Positions 33,424-45,132 of a DNA stretch of 64,000 nt are shown one piece after another; the first letter of the stretch is position 1; the number at the start of each line of letters is the position of its first letter. The translations under genes were made by a program, and so were the position numbers. The DNA is from Flaccisagitta enflata. Taxonomy: Eukaryota; Chaetognatha; Sagittoidea; Aphragmophora. The stretch lies in assembly GCA_965153355.1 (NCBI GenBank), contig OZ231128.1, positions 29,698,001 through 29,762,000 of the forward strand, in the 5' to 3' direction. A model generated the notes under the pieces. The model saw nothing but the letters and a program-made list of their open reading frames with translations, had not been told where the DNA came from and searched no databases.

Positions 33424-34425
33424 AAAATCACTTATTTCACTGCAGCGGTATCCAACTTAAATTCCGCCCTAAAAAAGGTTCCCACTCACGCACAAAGTTG
33501 CGCTTGGGCTCGTTCAGTCATATTTTTGCAAAGGAACATTGTGAGGTGGGCGCAAAGGCATGATTTGCCGTATTTCCGGGATGCAACCGACGTACTGGCC
33601 GTGCCTTACCTTGAAATTTCCTTCAGCCTATGGGAAATCAAAAAATTCAAGTTACTAAAATCCCATTTTTGACTGCATATTTGAAATCTGCATGAAAAAC
33701 TGATAATTGAAAGTGCTCTTCTTTTTTCAAACTTCCTTCAGGATCATAGTCAAAATTCATTTTGGAGATATGACAAAAAGGTAAGTTTGGCGATTTTACA
33801 AAGAAATTAAAGAGAGAGGTAAGTTTTACAAACTTCGGCGCTCATTTTGAGCACCTTCTAGTTGGAATATTGAAAAAAGGAAAGCACTTTCAAGTAACAG
33901 TTTTTTCTGCAGATTTCAAATCTGCAGTCAAAACGGAGATTTAAGCACTTTGAAATTTTTGGTTCCCCATAGAGGTAGGTTTTACCAAGGGTAAGACGCG
34001 GAAAGCTTAAAGTATGATTTGAGTAGCAAAACTGATCTTAACAGGAGCCCAAGACAGCCCCACGGCATAAAGTGCATGTGGAATGCCAAATTTATCACTT
34101 TTCGTCATTTAGGTACAAGCTAGTAACTATGTATGACGGCCCCTAGCAACGGCCAAACGAGCGATATTCTTAAAGAACATACTGTGGGAAACTTGTTGCA
34201 AATTTGATTTTAAGCAATGTTCCCTAAAAGAATTTCTCAAAATATTGATATTTTTGTAAGAATACATGGAAATGTGTTTCCATGGCAACCAGCTATCATG
34301 GGGAATAGAGCATCTTTTTATTAGTCTATATTTCAAATATCACTACCCTGGCTTCAGTTGTCTTTCCTCAATGCTTGCCCTCGTTATCATAAGTCTAGAC
34401 GAAATCTACTGTATATACTTATCAT
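33424..34425 (-). mobile_element. Palindromic-family repeat, copy 2, with nested foldback
   Basis: Inverted relative to copy 1: GGCTCGTTCAGTCATATTTT at one end, CCATGGCAACCAGCTATCAT and GTCTAGACGAAATCTACTGT at the other. About 400 bp (33600-34005) is a separate foldback with GCCTTACCTTGAAATTTCCT and its inverted match ending GGTAAGACGCGG. Confidence 0.75.
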
Positions 34426-35100
34426 TGTGAGAAATTTTCTATGAATCGATAAGTTGTCTTGAGGTTAAAGGCTGTCCTTAGTGGCGTGAGAATTTGACTA
34501 TCAGTAAATTATGATTGATGGTTGCAATTTATCAAATGAAAAATAAACATAGAAGATAAATTCAGAAAGACCATGTTAAGGTACCAAGTTTAGGTATTGG
34601 TCTGTGCCCTTACAAAACTACCCCCTCACAACATTAGCCTCAGGCTGATATGAGATTTCTTCTGATTATAGAATTAACAATATGGTACAAAGTTGGTAAG
34701 GGCTGACAATGCCTCCACCACGCCAGTTTAGGTCTGTCAATACGGAATAATGTCCTACTTGTTATACTCGACTTATATTTTTGTGGTGGCTTCGCTTCCT
34801 TAGAATATGGCGACCACAGTCTTGACACTAAGAGACTTGTGAAACAGGCACTGTAAAGTTAAAGTTGTTACCTTTATTCATAAACAAAGAGGAGAGCTTA
34901 AACAAGTATGTCAGTTGAATAAAAGCTTACGCCATATGAGCCTTTTGCCCTTGCTAAGAACAAAAAATTGTTCGATTCTGATTCAATCCCACTTTCTTAG
35001 GACAAAAGTAATTCGTCGCGCAAAGTCGCAATTTCCTGTAAGGACAGAAAACTTTTGAAAAGCATTTACAGACAAAGAGGCTCTCTCCTAATGATTTAAG
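34426..35100. other. Upstream region of the fibrinogen-related gene
   Basis: No clear TATA box or initiator. The sequence just before the ATG (CTAATGATTTAAG) is unremarkable; a non-coding first exon is possible. Confidence 0.35.
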
Positions 35101-35164
35101 ATGACACGACTTTTTCAATTTCTTGTCCTGGCTGTCTTTGTGTTGGTCATTATTTCCGCTGACG
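35101..35164 (+). CDS. Fibrinogen-related protein, exon 1 (signal peptide)
   Basis: 64 nt from ATG to the strong donor GACG|GTAAGT, phase 1. Identified from its signal-peptide coding sequence and matching phase. Confidence 0.72.
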
Positions 35165-38100
35165 GTAAGTGAAGAGATGAAGACATGCAACGCGCTTACA
35201 AACAAGGTAACGCCTTCGGGCACCAAATAGAAATTAAGTCATCTGGATTTTCATTAGATGTGACTTCTGACTTGGTCAATCGTTCGATACAAATTCAGAA
35301 TCAGATACAGTAGATCTCATCAAGACTTGAGATAACGGGGGCAAGCATTGTGGAAAGACGAATGGAGCCAGGGGAGTGATATTGGGATCATAGACTAATG
35401 AAAGGATGATTTATTCCCCATGATAGCTGGTTGCCATGGAAACACATTTCCATGTATTCTCGCTAAGATATCAATATTTTGAGAGATTTTTAGGGAACAT
35501 TGCTTAAGATCAAATTTGCTACAACTTTCTCACAGTATGTTCTATAAGAATGTCGCTCATTTGGCCTTTGCTAGGGAGCGTATCCATGTGTGACAACCCC
35601 TAGCAAGCGCTAAACAAGCGACATTCTTACAGAACATACTGAAGGATAACAAAAGCAAAACACTTCTTTTTTTAGGATCACATACATTTATTGAAAAGAG
35701 ACAGTCGGCGGCTGAATACTGAAGGAAAATTGTAGCAAATTTAATCTTAAAAAATGTTACCTCAAAAAATTTCTCAAAATATTGATATTTTAGCAAAAAT
35801 ACATAGAAATGCGTTTCCATGGCAATCAGCTAACATGGTCAAAAAGCATCCCTTTATTAGTCTATATTTCTAATATCACTTCCTTGGCTTCATTTGTTTT
35901 TCTACAATGCTTGCCTCCATTATCTCAAGTCTAGACGAGATCTACTGAAATGACTTAAACAAAAAAAATCGAAATTCTACGAGCAGTTCATGTTGTGGTG
36001 CTGTCTTGGGCGTCTGTTATCATCATTTTCAGCTTTAAAAGTTTACATCTTGCTTTCCGCGCCTTACCTTGAACTTCCCATGGGTCAGTAGGAAACTAAT
36101 AATTTCAAATTGCTCAAATCAAAATTTTGACTGCAGATTTGAAATCTGCATGAAAAACTGTCTGTTGAAAGTGCTTTTCTTTTTTCAAAATTCCTTCGGG
36201 ATCATTATCAAAATCTACGCTAAAGATTTTTAAAGAAGGTAAGTTCAATGATTTTACAGGGAAATTAAAAGGAAAGGTATGTTTCGCAATATTTGACAGC
36301 ACTTTTGACCACCTTCTAATTGGAATATCAAAAAAAGGAAAACACTTTCAATTGACAGTTTTTTTCTGCTGATTCCAAATCTGCAGTCAGAATTGGAATT
36401 TGAGAACTTTGAAATCTTTAATTTCCTATAGGGGTAGGGTTTATAGAAGGTAAGGCGCGGCCACCTAAAAGTAGTATTTCAAAGCCAATATTGATTTAAA
36501 TTGAAGCCTGAGACAGTCCCACAACATGATCTGCTCGTAGAATGTTAATTTTATTGTTTTTTGTCATTCAGGTACAGGCTAATGCATATTACAAATTAGG
36601 TGCGATTAAAGAACAAAGGCGACACTAGCGGTGGTTTTACATAACTTTAATCGTACTACCTACTATCTAGGAAATAGAAATCTTCCCACCTATGAATTCA
36701 TGTCATTTATCTACATGATCACGTATATCTGTTGATTGCAAATGGATCAATGATAGATGTAGGCTCCCCCTGACTCAATTATCACCGCCAATGGCCGGTT
36801 CAGCAATTTGTAAAGTATCAGGAGGTACTTTGGAGTGATGGCTTCCAGCCTTTTTCCATGAAACAAATTTTTTCCTCCTTTTTATCTTTGAGTGATCATA
36901 ACTTTTAAACGGCTGGACTTAATTTGTTGCGCAAAAAAGGAAAAAGATGCCCCTTGAAAAACTCTTCATTTTGGCCACCAATTTTTTGTCAATTGATCAA
37001 AAAACAACGGAGATATTTAACTTTGAATGGATAAGACTTACTGTAAAAAATTCAAATTAAGAAATCTTCAAATGGAATGATTTCATTCAAATTAAGATAA
37101 CTTCTAAACCCAATGAGATAGCAGGATGCGGTTTGCGTAGATGGCTTGCAAATTCGAAGAGCTTCATTTTAGTCACCATTTTTTTCTTAGTCAGATGATT
37201 TTCACAAGAGTTATAGACTGAAACGTGCGGGAAGATTTCTATTTCCTAGATAGTAGAACAAAAGTCTTCGTTCACTTGGACCAAAAACTCACTTAATCAT
37301 AAGATAATGATAAATCAATTCATACTATGGTTAAAATACTTCATCTAACTCACTGCCGTGGAAACGCCTGTTTCTATGGACCACTGTAACGATTTGAAAA
37401 GCTTCTGGAGGTTCTTCTCCCAGACCGTGTCACCTAACATTTGGTTTAAATTCATGTCAGTCCCTGCAGAGTCATAGATTGTCCTTCATGTCTTCATGAT
37501 CCAGAAATTCTCTGGGGGAAGAAGTGATGGGTAATTAAGTAAGTAGCCCTTCAACTTTTTTCAGCCTCTGGTGTTTGCTCAGTCAAATATTTCATCTCTA
37601 GACAAGTAAGTGTATGGCCTGATGGATGGCAAAAGAAAACTGCTCAATTCATTTCTCAATTTTCAAAAGTGACAAGCATCTTCAAACTGCTCTCATTTTT
37701 AAACGCTTTGAGCTACCAGAATGGGATTGGACTCAAATGAAAGATTTTTCAAAGCCTTTTTGAATCTCACCATTTTTTTAAATTTATCTTCAACCAAAAT
37801 GTAGTTATTGATGTTTATAGGTGAACGAAGACTTATGTTCTAGGTAGTAATAATCGAGACCCAGAGGCACATCCTCAATGAACCACATGTCAATGACATG
37901 TCGTTTGTAAAACTTAACAGGATCAACGGAAGTTCAACCTCACATCCCGGTAGAAGTCAAGCCAAAGACTCACGACCAATACCCGCCAAAAATCGACGAT
38001 TGGATCATAATCCAACGCAGAAACGTCTCCAAAAGCCCCGAATTCGGCACCAACGGATGGCAAGCTTACAAACACGGGTTTGGCGACTACTATCACGGCA

Positions 38101-38528
38101 ACGGTTATTGGGCAGGTCTCGAACTCATTCATAGTCTGACGAAAGATGGAAGATGGCGTCTGCTGACCAATTACCAATTTGAGAAAGGAGGCGCGGCCGT
38201 GATTTACTACGACGATTTCAAGGTCGCCGATGAGCTGCATTTCTATCAACTGTCACTTGGCAATGTCGCTTTTAAATCGTATAGTACGCATCAGTCGATA
38301 ACGTTGAAGGATGACTTATGCCGTTATGCCGATGGCGCGTATTTTACCACCAAGGACAGAGATCTTGATCAGAATCCAAGCAACTGCGCAACCTCGTACG
38401 CAGGCGCCTGGTGGTTCAAATCGTGCCATCGTTTCTGTCCTAATTGCAGTAAGAAAGAAAGAATCTTTAATGGGGGAAGTTGGCCGTTAGTCAGCGAAAC
38501 TACGATGGCCGTTAAGAAAATACAATGA
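35101..38528 (+). CDS. Secreted fibrinogen-related protein
   Basis: Two exons, 35101-35164 and 37921-38528, joined in phase 1 (G|GA, Gly), give 223 residues. Residues 1-21 are a textbook signal peptide (MTRLFQFLVLAVFVLVIISA). Residues 46-223 match the fibrinogen C-terminal domain: WIIIQRR (49-55), GTNGWQAYKHGFG (64-76), YWAGLELIH, YYDDFKVADE, the calcium-loop type DRDLD (167-171) followed by NCA, GAWWFKSCH, and a final TTMAVKKIQ. The first part of a standard domain, with its Cys and the usual GGGW, is missing; residues 22-45 are a Pro/Lys-rich linker. Such proteins (ficolin, tachylectin, FREP types) are commonly innate-immune lectins, but binding specificity is unknown. The 2756-bp intron is mostly foldback elements. 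A missed internal exon is possible. Confidence 0.85.
35308..35947. mobile_element. Palindromic-family repeat, copy 3 (both arms)
   Basis: CAGTAGATCTCATCAAGACT at the left and AGTCTAGACGAGATCTACTG at the right. Both arms contain the GGTTGCCATGGAAACACATT box or its complement and meet near 35590. Inside the intron. Confidence 0.85.
35974..36546. mobile_element. Foldback element in the intron
   Basis: CTACGAGCAGTTCATGTTGT and its inverted match ACAACATGATCTGCTCGTAG at the ends; inner arms include CAGATTTGAAATCTGCATGA and CTGCAGTCAGAATTGG. Related to the nested insert at 33600-34005. Confidence 0.8.
36660..37256. mobile_element. Foldback/TIR element of about 597 bp
   Basis: CTACTATCTAGGAAATAGAA followed by ATCTTCCC at the left, and the complement ending TTTCCTAGATAGTAG at the right. 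Shares its right edge with the next element. Confidence 0.75.
37251..37848. mobile_element. Foldback/TIR element of about 598 bp
   Basis: TAGTAGAACAAAAGTCTTCG followed by TTCAC at the left, GTGAACGAAGACTTATGTTC followed by TAGGTAGTA at the right. Contains the motif AAACGCTTTGAGCTACC and GACTCAAATGAAAGAT. Confidence 0.75.
37921..38528 (+). CDS. Fibrinogen-related protein, exon 2 (fibrinogen domain)
   Basis: 608 nt after acceptor AAAACTTAACAG, ending TGA. An in-frame stop (37908-37910) just upstream confirms that the frame begins at this acceptor. Contains all recognised domain motifs. Confidence 0.9.
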
Positions 38529-38950
38529 GCAGATATCACGATTTTTTAGATCTCTTGTCATTACTGGTATTTTAGTCAATTAATCTAGCAAAACATAAAA
38601 AATGTTAAACATTTTGTTGATTTAAAAAAGAATTTGAAGCCGAATTTTTTTCTCTGTGCTATGAAGTGATTGAATAGACCTTCCTGAAGGCTGAAGCCCA
38701 GACCAGTCACCGTCATGACCGAGCATTTTTCTTGACCTATGAAAGCCTCCCCCGTAGCGTGCGACGAGGTTGTTTGAATTTTGTAATAGTTCATACTTTA
38801 AAATACATGCAAAAAAAACTATGCATGAATACAAGTCAAATGACTTTAATCAGTCACGCTTTCATGAGTCAATGAATGAGAACAACTCAGAGGAGGAGAA
38901 TGATAGTTGGAAGCACAAAGCGAGGAGAATGGAGAGAGAAAGAGAAAAAG
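38529..38950. other. 3' flank of the fibrinogen-related gene
   Basis: No AATAAA within 100 bp; ACATAAAAAATG at 38594 is the nearest A-rich candidate. Otherwise nothing recognised. Confidence 0.35.
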
Positions 38951-39200
38951 AACAAGGCCGGATACAGGGCCAATAAGTAATCGTTTGCGGGTGGTCAGGG
39001 ACAGTAAAGCGGGAAGGGGCAGTCTGTGAGTGGGCAGGGGCCGAAATGCGGCAGTGTTGTGGCAGTAATGGTCAGAATTCACTATCTAATTCATTGGGAA
39101 TTCAGTTTTGCATCATCCAAATTTTCACGTTATAGACTGACTGACGGACCTACCAACCTCTCTATGGACAATCCCTCCTATAGAGTCGGTTTGCAAACGA
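38951..39200 (-). mobile_element. Family H element, mixed type
   Basis: AACAAGGCCGGATACAGGGC start, GGGTGGTCAGGGACAGTAAA, a duplicated GGGCAGGGGC box, and a subfamily C-like end TCCCTCCTATAGAGTCGGTT. Ends of two subfamilies in one copy. Confidence 0.65.
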
Positions 39201-39210
39201 AGAGAGAGTA

Positions 39211-39221
<11 letters not shown>

Positions 39222-39299
<78 letters not shown>
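39222..39299. repeat. (GA)n microsatellite
   Basis: About 38 GA units with CAGACAGA beyond. Confidence 0.97.
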
Positions 39300-39303
<4 letters not shown>

Positions 39304-39945
39304 ACAGAGACAGACAGACAGATAGGCAGAGAGTCTACTGGCTAAGGTCGACCAAATAAAACGGGTGCCATAAAAAAAGGAGACATGACCATCCTCGTCC
39401 AAGTCAGCCTCAGTGTCGAGGTCATCATCACGGTGTCGACTTTACTCTGTCTTCACTCTGCACTCTGCACTCTGCAAAAGCGCTACATCAACGGTTATGG
39501 ATTCTGCGTCTGCGTCCCATGTCATTGTCGTTGATGTAAGCATCATCATTGTTTGTGCAAGAGCCTTGCCCTTTGTCATTTTGTTTGCGCGTCAACTGAT
39601 GGCGTGATGGCGTGATGACGTCAACGTTTTCAGCGAGATGCCAATGGCGATCACTGTCATCTAAAAGCGTCAGTATCTAGGGGCCACCCCATCAATAACA
39701 TTTATGACTTTGATTCTATAATTGAATAAACCAGCGCCGAGTAAACAAGGCCAAGTAGGCCAAGGATGCGTCCTCTTTGAATGAATGTTTTTCATGAAGG
39801 AATGTTTTTCATAAATGAATGTTTTTTAAAGGATACATGTTGTTAATGAATGAACAAATGATTTGATGAATGAATCATTTCATGAATTCTACTTTTATTG
39901 GGTTGTACCACTTTTCTATTTTATGCTTTTTACATATGCGTTACA
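39300..39945. other. No gene recognised
   Basis: CACTCTGCACTCTG and GAATGTTTTTCAT short repeats. A short minus-strand frame near 39400 (DLDEDGHVSF) resembles an EF-hand loop but has no supporting exon structure. Confidence 0.4.
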
Positions 39946-39947
39946 GA

Positions 39948-40181
39948 TAGACACACACAGACCAACAGACACAGCCTATTATAGAGATGCGAGTAAGCAT
40001 CTAAGAATAAGAAACCCGCAGTTAAAAAATCGTCACTCCCCCACTCCTGCACAAACGAAATAAGATCTGAATTACTTGAAACAATTATTTTCTCATAATT
40101 CAATAATTATAGCTATGGATGGACCAACGGACCGACAAAGCCGCATGCAGATTGCAGAGATGCGTATCCGCGGCTAAAAAC
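39948..40181 (-). mobile_element. Two family H microsatellite-side fragments
   Basis: At 39948-40005 an ACAGACCAACAGAC tract and TATTATAGAGATGCGAGTAA; at 40115-40181 GGACCAACGGACCGAC and GCAGAGATGCGTATCCGCGG then CTAAAAAC. No AACAAG ends. Confidence 0.55.
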
Positions 40182-40453
40182 ACCGGGGCAACGGTAGGGG
40201 TATAGGGCGCATCCTTTTCCTGTTCTGACATGAGTCGTGGCCTCGGAACAAATTTCGCTTTTGCGTCGTGACTTGGCTCAGGTTGCGATCGATAAAAGTT
40301 CATTTGGTGTTCTTTTGTTTTCGCCGATTTGCATTTTTATTGTGACCCTGGATCCTTTGTTCATGTTCTATCCTTTGTCTCTTTTTTTAAATCGTTTCTC
40401 GGGACTGCAGTAACGTGTGAAGACAATTTACAAGGAAAATGAAGGAAATTCAA

Positions 40454-40647
40454 AACAAGGCCGGATACCCAGCAATCCATGTCGCGTGCGAGTGGGCAAG
40501 GGCAGCGTGTAAAAAAGCTTTAAAAAATCATTTGGGCGGGTGCGGTGCTATAAAATTCGCCCATAAATGCCAAGATAAAAAAAGTGTTACTGACAGACCG
40601 AAAGACCGGCATAGCGGGTTATAGAGTCGCGTGCACATGACTAAAAA
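40454..40647 (-). mobile_element. Family H subfamily A element
   Basis: AACAAGGCCGGATACCCAGC, ATGTCGCGTGCGAGTGGGCA, core, ACAGACCGAAAGACCGGC and ATAGAGTCGCGTGCACATGA then CTAAAAA. The microsatellite is almost absent. Confidence 0.85.
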
Positions 40648-40884
40648 CTTAGGAATACCAAATGGAAAAGAAACGAAAGCGAGAGGACCCAAAAAAGCAA
40701 TGAAATAGTAAATTAGAAAAATTGAGAAAACTGTGGCAAAAACGTCTGCCATACACGATTTAACAACCTTGGAAATCACCAGAAAAATGTATCAAGAATG
40801 GACGAATCGATGGACAACGGACTGACCCACAGACCAGCGACAGATATAGTATCTGACAAGAGGAACAAAGTCCTTCACTACATA

Positions 40885-41474
40885 CAGGGTGTTTCATGCC
40901 AAATTAGATATAAGAAAACGATGCCATTCTGCTTCTAAAAATGCAAAAATAATTCTGGAAAAAGATTCAAAAAGAGCATTTAAGCTCCGATTTTTTGTGT
41001 AAAAATTTCATGGGTTTGGGTCAAATATCTTAGCCACAACATCAATTTGAAGTAAAATGAACATTTAAAGGAGAAGCTTTTTTCACATAATTTTGATTTT
41101 GAAAGTTTTTTTTTAAAGTGCTCTCATTTATAAACGGCTTGAGCCACAGATGCCAGATTGGTCTCAAATTAAAGAAAATTTGATAAACTTTAATTTGAGA
41201 CTAATCTGGTATCTGTAACTCAAGCCGTTTAGAAATGAGAACACTTCAAAGAAGGACATTTAGAATCAAATCTTTTTTAAAGAGGCTCTCCTTGAATCGC
41301 TCATTTTACTTCAAATTGATGTTGTGGCCATGATATTTGACCCAAACCCATGAAATTTTTACACAAAAAATCGGAGCTTAAGTGCACTTTAAAACTTTTT
41401 TCAGAAATATTTTTGCATGTTTAGAATCAGAGTGGCATCGTTTTCTTATATCTATTTTGGCATGAAACACCATG
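40885..41474. mobile_element. 590-bp foldback MITE with TA TSD
   Basis: CAGGGTGTTTCATGCC and its inverted match GGCATGAAACACCATG, flanked by TA at 40883-40884 and 41475-41476. Arms of about 290 bp meet near 41180. CAGGGTGTTTC ends are typical of mariner-type MITEs. Confidence 0.9.
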
Positions 41475-41718
41475 TATGAAGTCCAAACTGAAATAAATGG
41501 AAGAAGGCCCGGTGAACCCTATACGCGTACCACTTCTGGTTTTCCCTAAAACCAAATCTGAAAAACATATTTTCTCAAAAGTACCAAAAGTATATTACAT
41601 GGTGCCTTCCTCTAAACTCACTAAAGAGGTCAAAGAGGCGAAGACAACAAATATTGAAGAAAAGAGAGAAAAAATGAGCCCGATGCGTCCTGAGAGACTC
41701 GATTACACTCTAACACTT

Positions 41719-41920
<202 letters not shown>

Positions 41921-41973
41921 CTATGACTACGTGAATGAGTCAGAATGACCAATAAGTCCACACGTGAAAAAAA

Positions 41974-42184
<211 letters not shown>

Positions 42185-42366
42185 CAAGAATAGAAACGAG
42201 GTCAAGGAACTGCGCAAAATGCCGTAAACCAAAATCGTAAAACGAGAAAAAGGCGACGAGTGATCGACTGACTGACAGACCGGAAGAGGCAACAGGCGTT
42301 TTGTTTGATTTTAGTTGAGTTCTTGCATCCCTTTGAAAAGGCGGTTAGTCGTTCGGTCGGTTGATC

Positions 42367-42415
<49 letters not shown>

Positions 42416-42514
42416 GGCAGACAGACAGAGACGACAGAGAAAATCAGACAGACAGACAGACAGACAGGAACAGAAGGACAGACGGACAGAGAGAAACAGA
42501 CAGACTCACAGACC

Positions 42515-42572
<58 letters not shown>

Positions 42573-42803
42573 TAGACAGACAGACCGACAGACAGACTGA
42601 CAGAGACAGACAGAGACAGACAGACAGAAGCAGACAGGAACAGACAGGAACAGACAGACGGACAGACGGACAGACGGACAGACGGACAGACAGACGGTCA
42701 GACAGACAGACAGACAGAGAGGAACAGACAGACAGACAGACAGACAGACACACAGACAGACTGACAGACCGACAGACAGATAGAGACAGACAGACAGACA
42801 GAC

Positions 42804-42838
<35 letters not shown>

Positions 42839-42859
42839 GACAGACAGAGACAGACAGAC

Positions 42860-42906
<47 letters not shown>

Positions 42907-42980
42907 GAGCAGACAGGAACAGAAAGTCAGACAGACAGACAGGAACAGACAGACAGATAGACAGACAGGAACAGATAGGA

Positions 42981-43015
<35 letters not shown>

Positions 43016-43034
43016 GGCAGACAGACAGACAGAC
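42367..43034. repeat. (CAGA)n satellite-like array
   Basis: About 670 bp of imperfect CAGA/GACA with GGAACAGA and ACGGACAG variants. Adjoining GTCGTTCGGTCGG (42346) suggests an expanded GTCY tract of a family H element. Confidence 0.95.
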
Positions 43035-43305
43035 AAACAATATGAATGTGGTTGACTGTTCAAAGTGGATATGTGGAATGAACTAGTCATTCCCCCTTGT
43101 TGGTCTTAGTATATCCCGTCGGTTGCTTGCAAGTTTTTGTTGTTTTTTTTTTCTTGGCCAAACTTTCTCGATAAATGAGTAGGACGGAAAAAACCCACGA
43201 AAACGATGCAATAATGGCAACTTTGTGCTGCCATCCGTGACACAAGACAAAAACCGAGGATGGATCATTTGCGCAGTTTCACTCCTACACTCCTCCGCCC
43301 TTTTT

Positions 43306-43880
43306 GGGCAGCGGCCCCAAAGGGCCGATGTCCTGTAGGACACAGGGGGGAATTTCGAGACGTCCGTCCTTCCGTCCGTCCTTCCGTCCGTCCGTCCGTC
43401 CGTCCCCCCCCCCTTGGCCATCGGGGGCCTCAATTTTGCTCTCTCAGGCCTGATTTTGGCCCTCTGAGCCATCAGAATAGGCTGATAAGCCCTTTCAGAC
43501 CTCAATTTAGCCCTTGAGATCTTAAATCAGTTCTCCAGACCTCATATCTGCCCTCCAGACCTCAAATTAGCCTTTCATACCCCAAATCCACCCTCCAGGC
43601 CTCACATAAGCTCTTTAGGCCTCAAATTTGTCCTCTGGGCCTCAAGCCTACCCCTCAAACCTCAAATTTAATCTTTAGAACCTAATTCTGCCCTCCAGGC
43701 TTCAAAACCGCCTTCAATGACCTCTATCCATCTTCTCAGACCTAATATACCTCAGGACGTCTCGAAATTCCCCCCTGTGTCCTACAGGACATCGGCCCTT
43801 TGGGGCCGCTGCCCTGCTCTCTCTCCACTACTTCACTTGATCACTCAAAGCAGGGCATCGGGTACCGCTGACCATGTGCG
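43306..43880 (+). mobile_element. Family M element, GTAGGACAC subfamily
   Basis: Left terminus 43306-43366: GGGCAGCGGCCCCAAAGGGC, ATGTCCTGTAGGACACAGGG, AATTTCGAGACGTCC. A (GTCC)n tract and C run follow, then a CTCAAAT minisatellite of about 20 bp (43430-43740). An inverted, almost perfect copy of the whole terminus lies at 43753-43813. The tail is CAAAGCAGGGCATCGGGTAC and CGCTGACCAT. Confidence 0.88.
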
Positions 43881-43934
43881 ATCCTTGGATGACTAGTTAT
43901 GTTCCTCCTTCGTTCCGTTTTTTCCCTTCCACTT

Positions 43935-44098
43935 TTTAGTTGAGTACCACACGGCTCTACAAGTCACTTGGTCGGCCCGTCCGTCTATCCGTCCGTCCGT
44001 CCGTCCGTCCGTCCGTCCGTCAATTCATCCATCCATCCCTACGTCTGTATGTCTGTCTGCCTGTCCGTACGTCCATCTTTCACTGCCTTATTTGTTGA
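43935..44098 (+). mobile_element. Family H head with long (GTCC)n tract
   Basis: TTTTTAGTTGAGTACCACAC, GGCTCTACAAGTCACTTGGT and a GTCC tract to about 44075; tail missing. Confidence 0.6.
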
Positions 44099-44116
44099 TT
44101 CGATAAGAGAAAGAGT

Positions 44117-44119
<3 letters not shown>

Positions 44120-44180
<61 letters not shown>
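44120..44180. repeat. (GA)n microsatellite
   Basis: About 30 GA units. Confidence 0.97.
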
Positions 44181-44184
<4 letters not shown>

Positions 44185-45132
44185 GTTCCTCAACGCATCT
44201 TTAGACAGGTAATCATCATAAGTTTCACTGATAACGGCAAAGTTCTACTTCTACATGTACAAAGTTGTACACGTGTTGGCGTCGCCAATTAATGAATTGC
44301 AATCATAAGCTACAAATGCTGATTAAAATCAACGCAAATGATGACGCACTGAGTGAACACTCACGTGACGCAGGTAATGAGGTGGGTATCGGGCGACGCC
44401 GTTATTTCTTCTGCGTTATCAGAATCTGTTGTTCTTGACTTTTCCTCAAGTTTCACAATACCGTATTTCCTCTTATTAGCGCCCCTCCTCTAATTAGCGC
44501 CCCTCATCATTTTTGGAAAAAAAAACTTGATCTTCAATTTGTTTTTTCTTGCATTCAATTTTGTTAAATATGACTATGTTTATTGTGTTTTTAGATCTTT
44601 TGGATGGCACGGCGGCCCCGAAGGGGATGAAGTCCTGTAGAACACAGGGAAAATCTGTCAATCTGTCTGTACGTACATCCGTCCCCCCCCTTCCCCATCC
44701 TTAGGGCTTCGTCTCCTTTGGGGCCCTTACCCAAACTGTATGGCCCAAATCAAAGCAAAATGGCCCAAATCCATGCAAAATGGCTCAAATATGGTTAGAG
44801 AACCTGAATAATGGTCTGATTTCCATCATTTTGGCCCTTAGACCTAGATTCTGGCTTCTGATACCCAGATTCTGGCTTCAAAATCCCACATCCTAGCCTT
44901 AGAGACCCAGATCTTGACCTCTGGGACCCAGATTCTGGCCTCCGAGATCCAGGTTCTGGCATTAAAGACCCATATCTCAGCCACAGAGACCCAAATCCTG
45001 GTCTCAGGGACTCAAATCCTAGCCTCTGAGACCAAGAAACAAGTCTCTGTGACCCAGATTCTGGCCTCAGAGAGCCAGAACTTGGCCTGCTCCTCCCTCA
45101 ATTCAACCAACATGTCCATATATTGCCTTTTG

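Noticed and set aside
39350-39420. EF-hand-like DLDEDGHVSFFYG on the minus strand
   Set aside because: The loop lacks the normal last acidic residue, and no neighbouring exon, start or second EF-hand was found.
42202-43090. Cys/Ser-rich and Asp/Arg-rich frames of 130-183 residues
   Set aside because: They are translations of the CAGA array.
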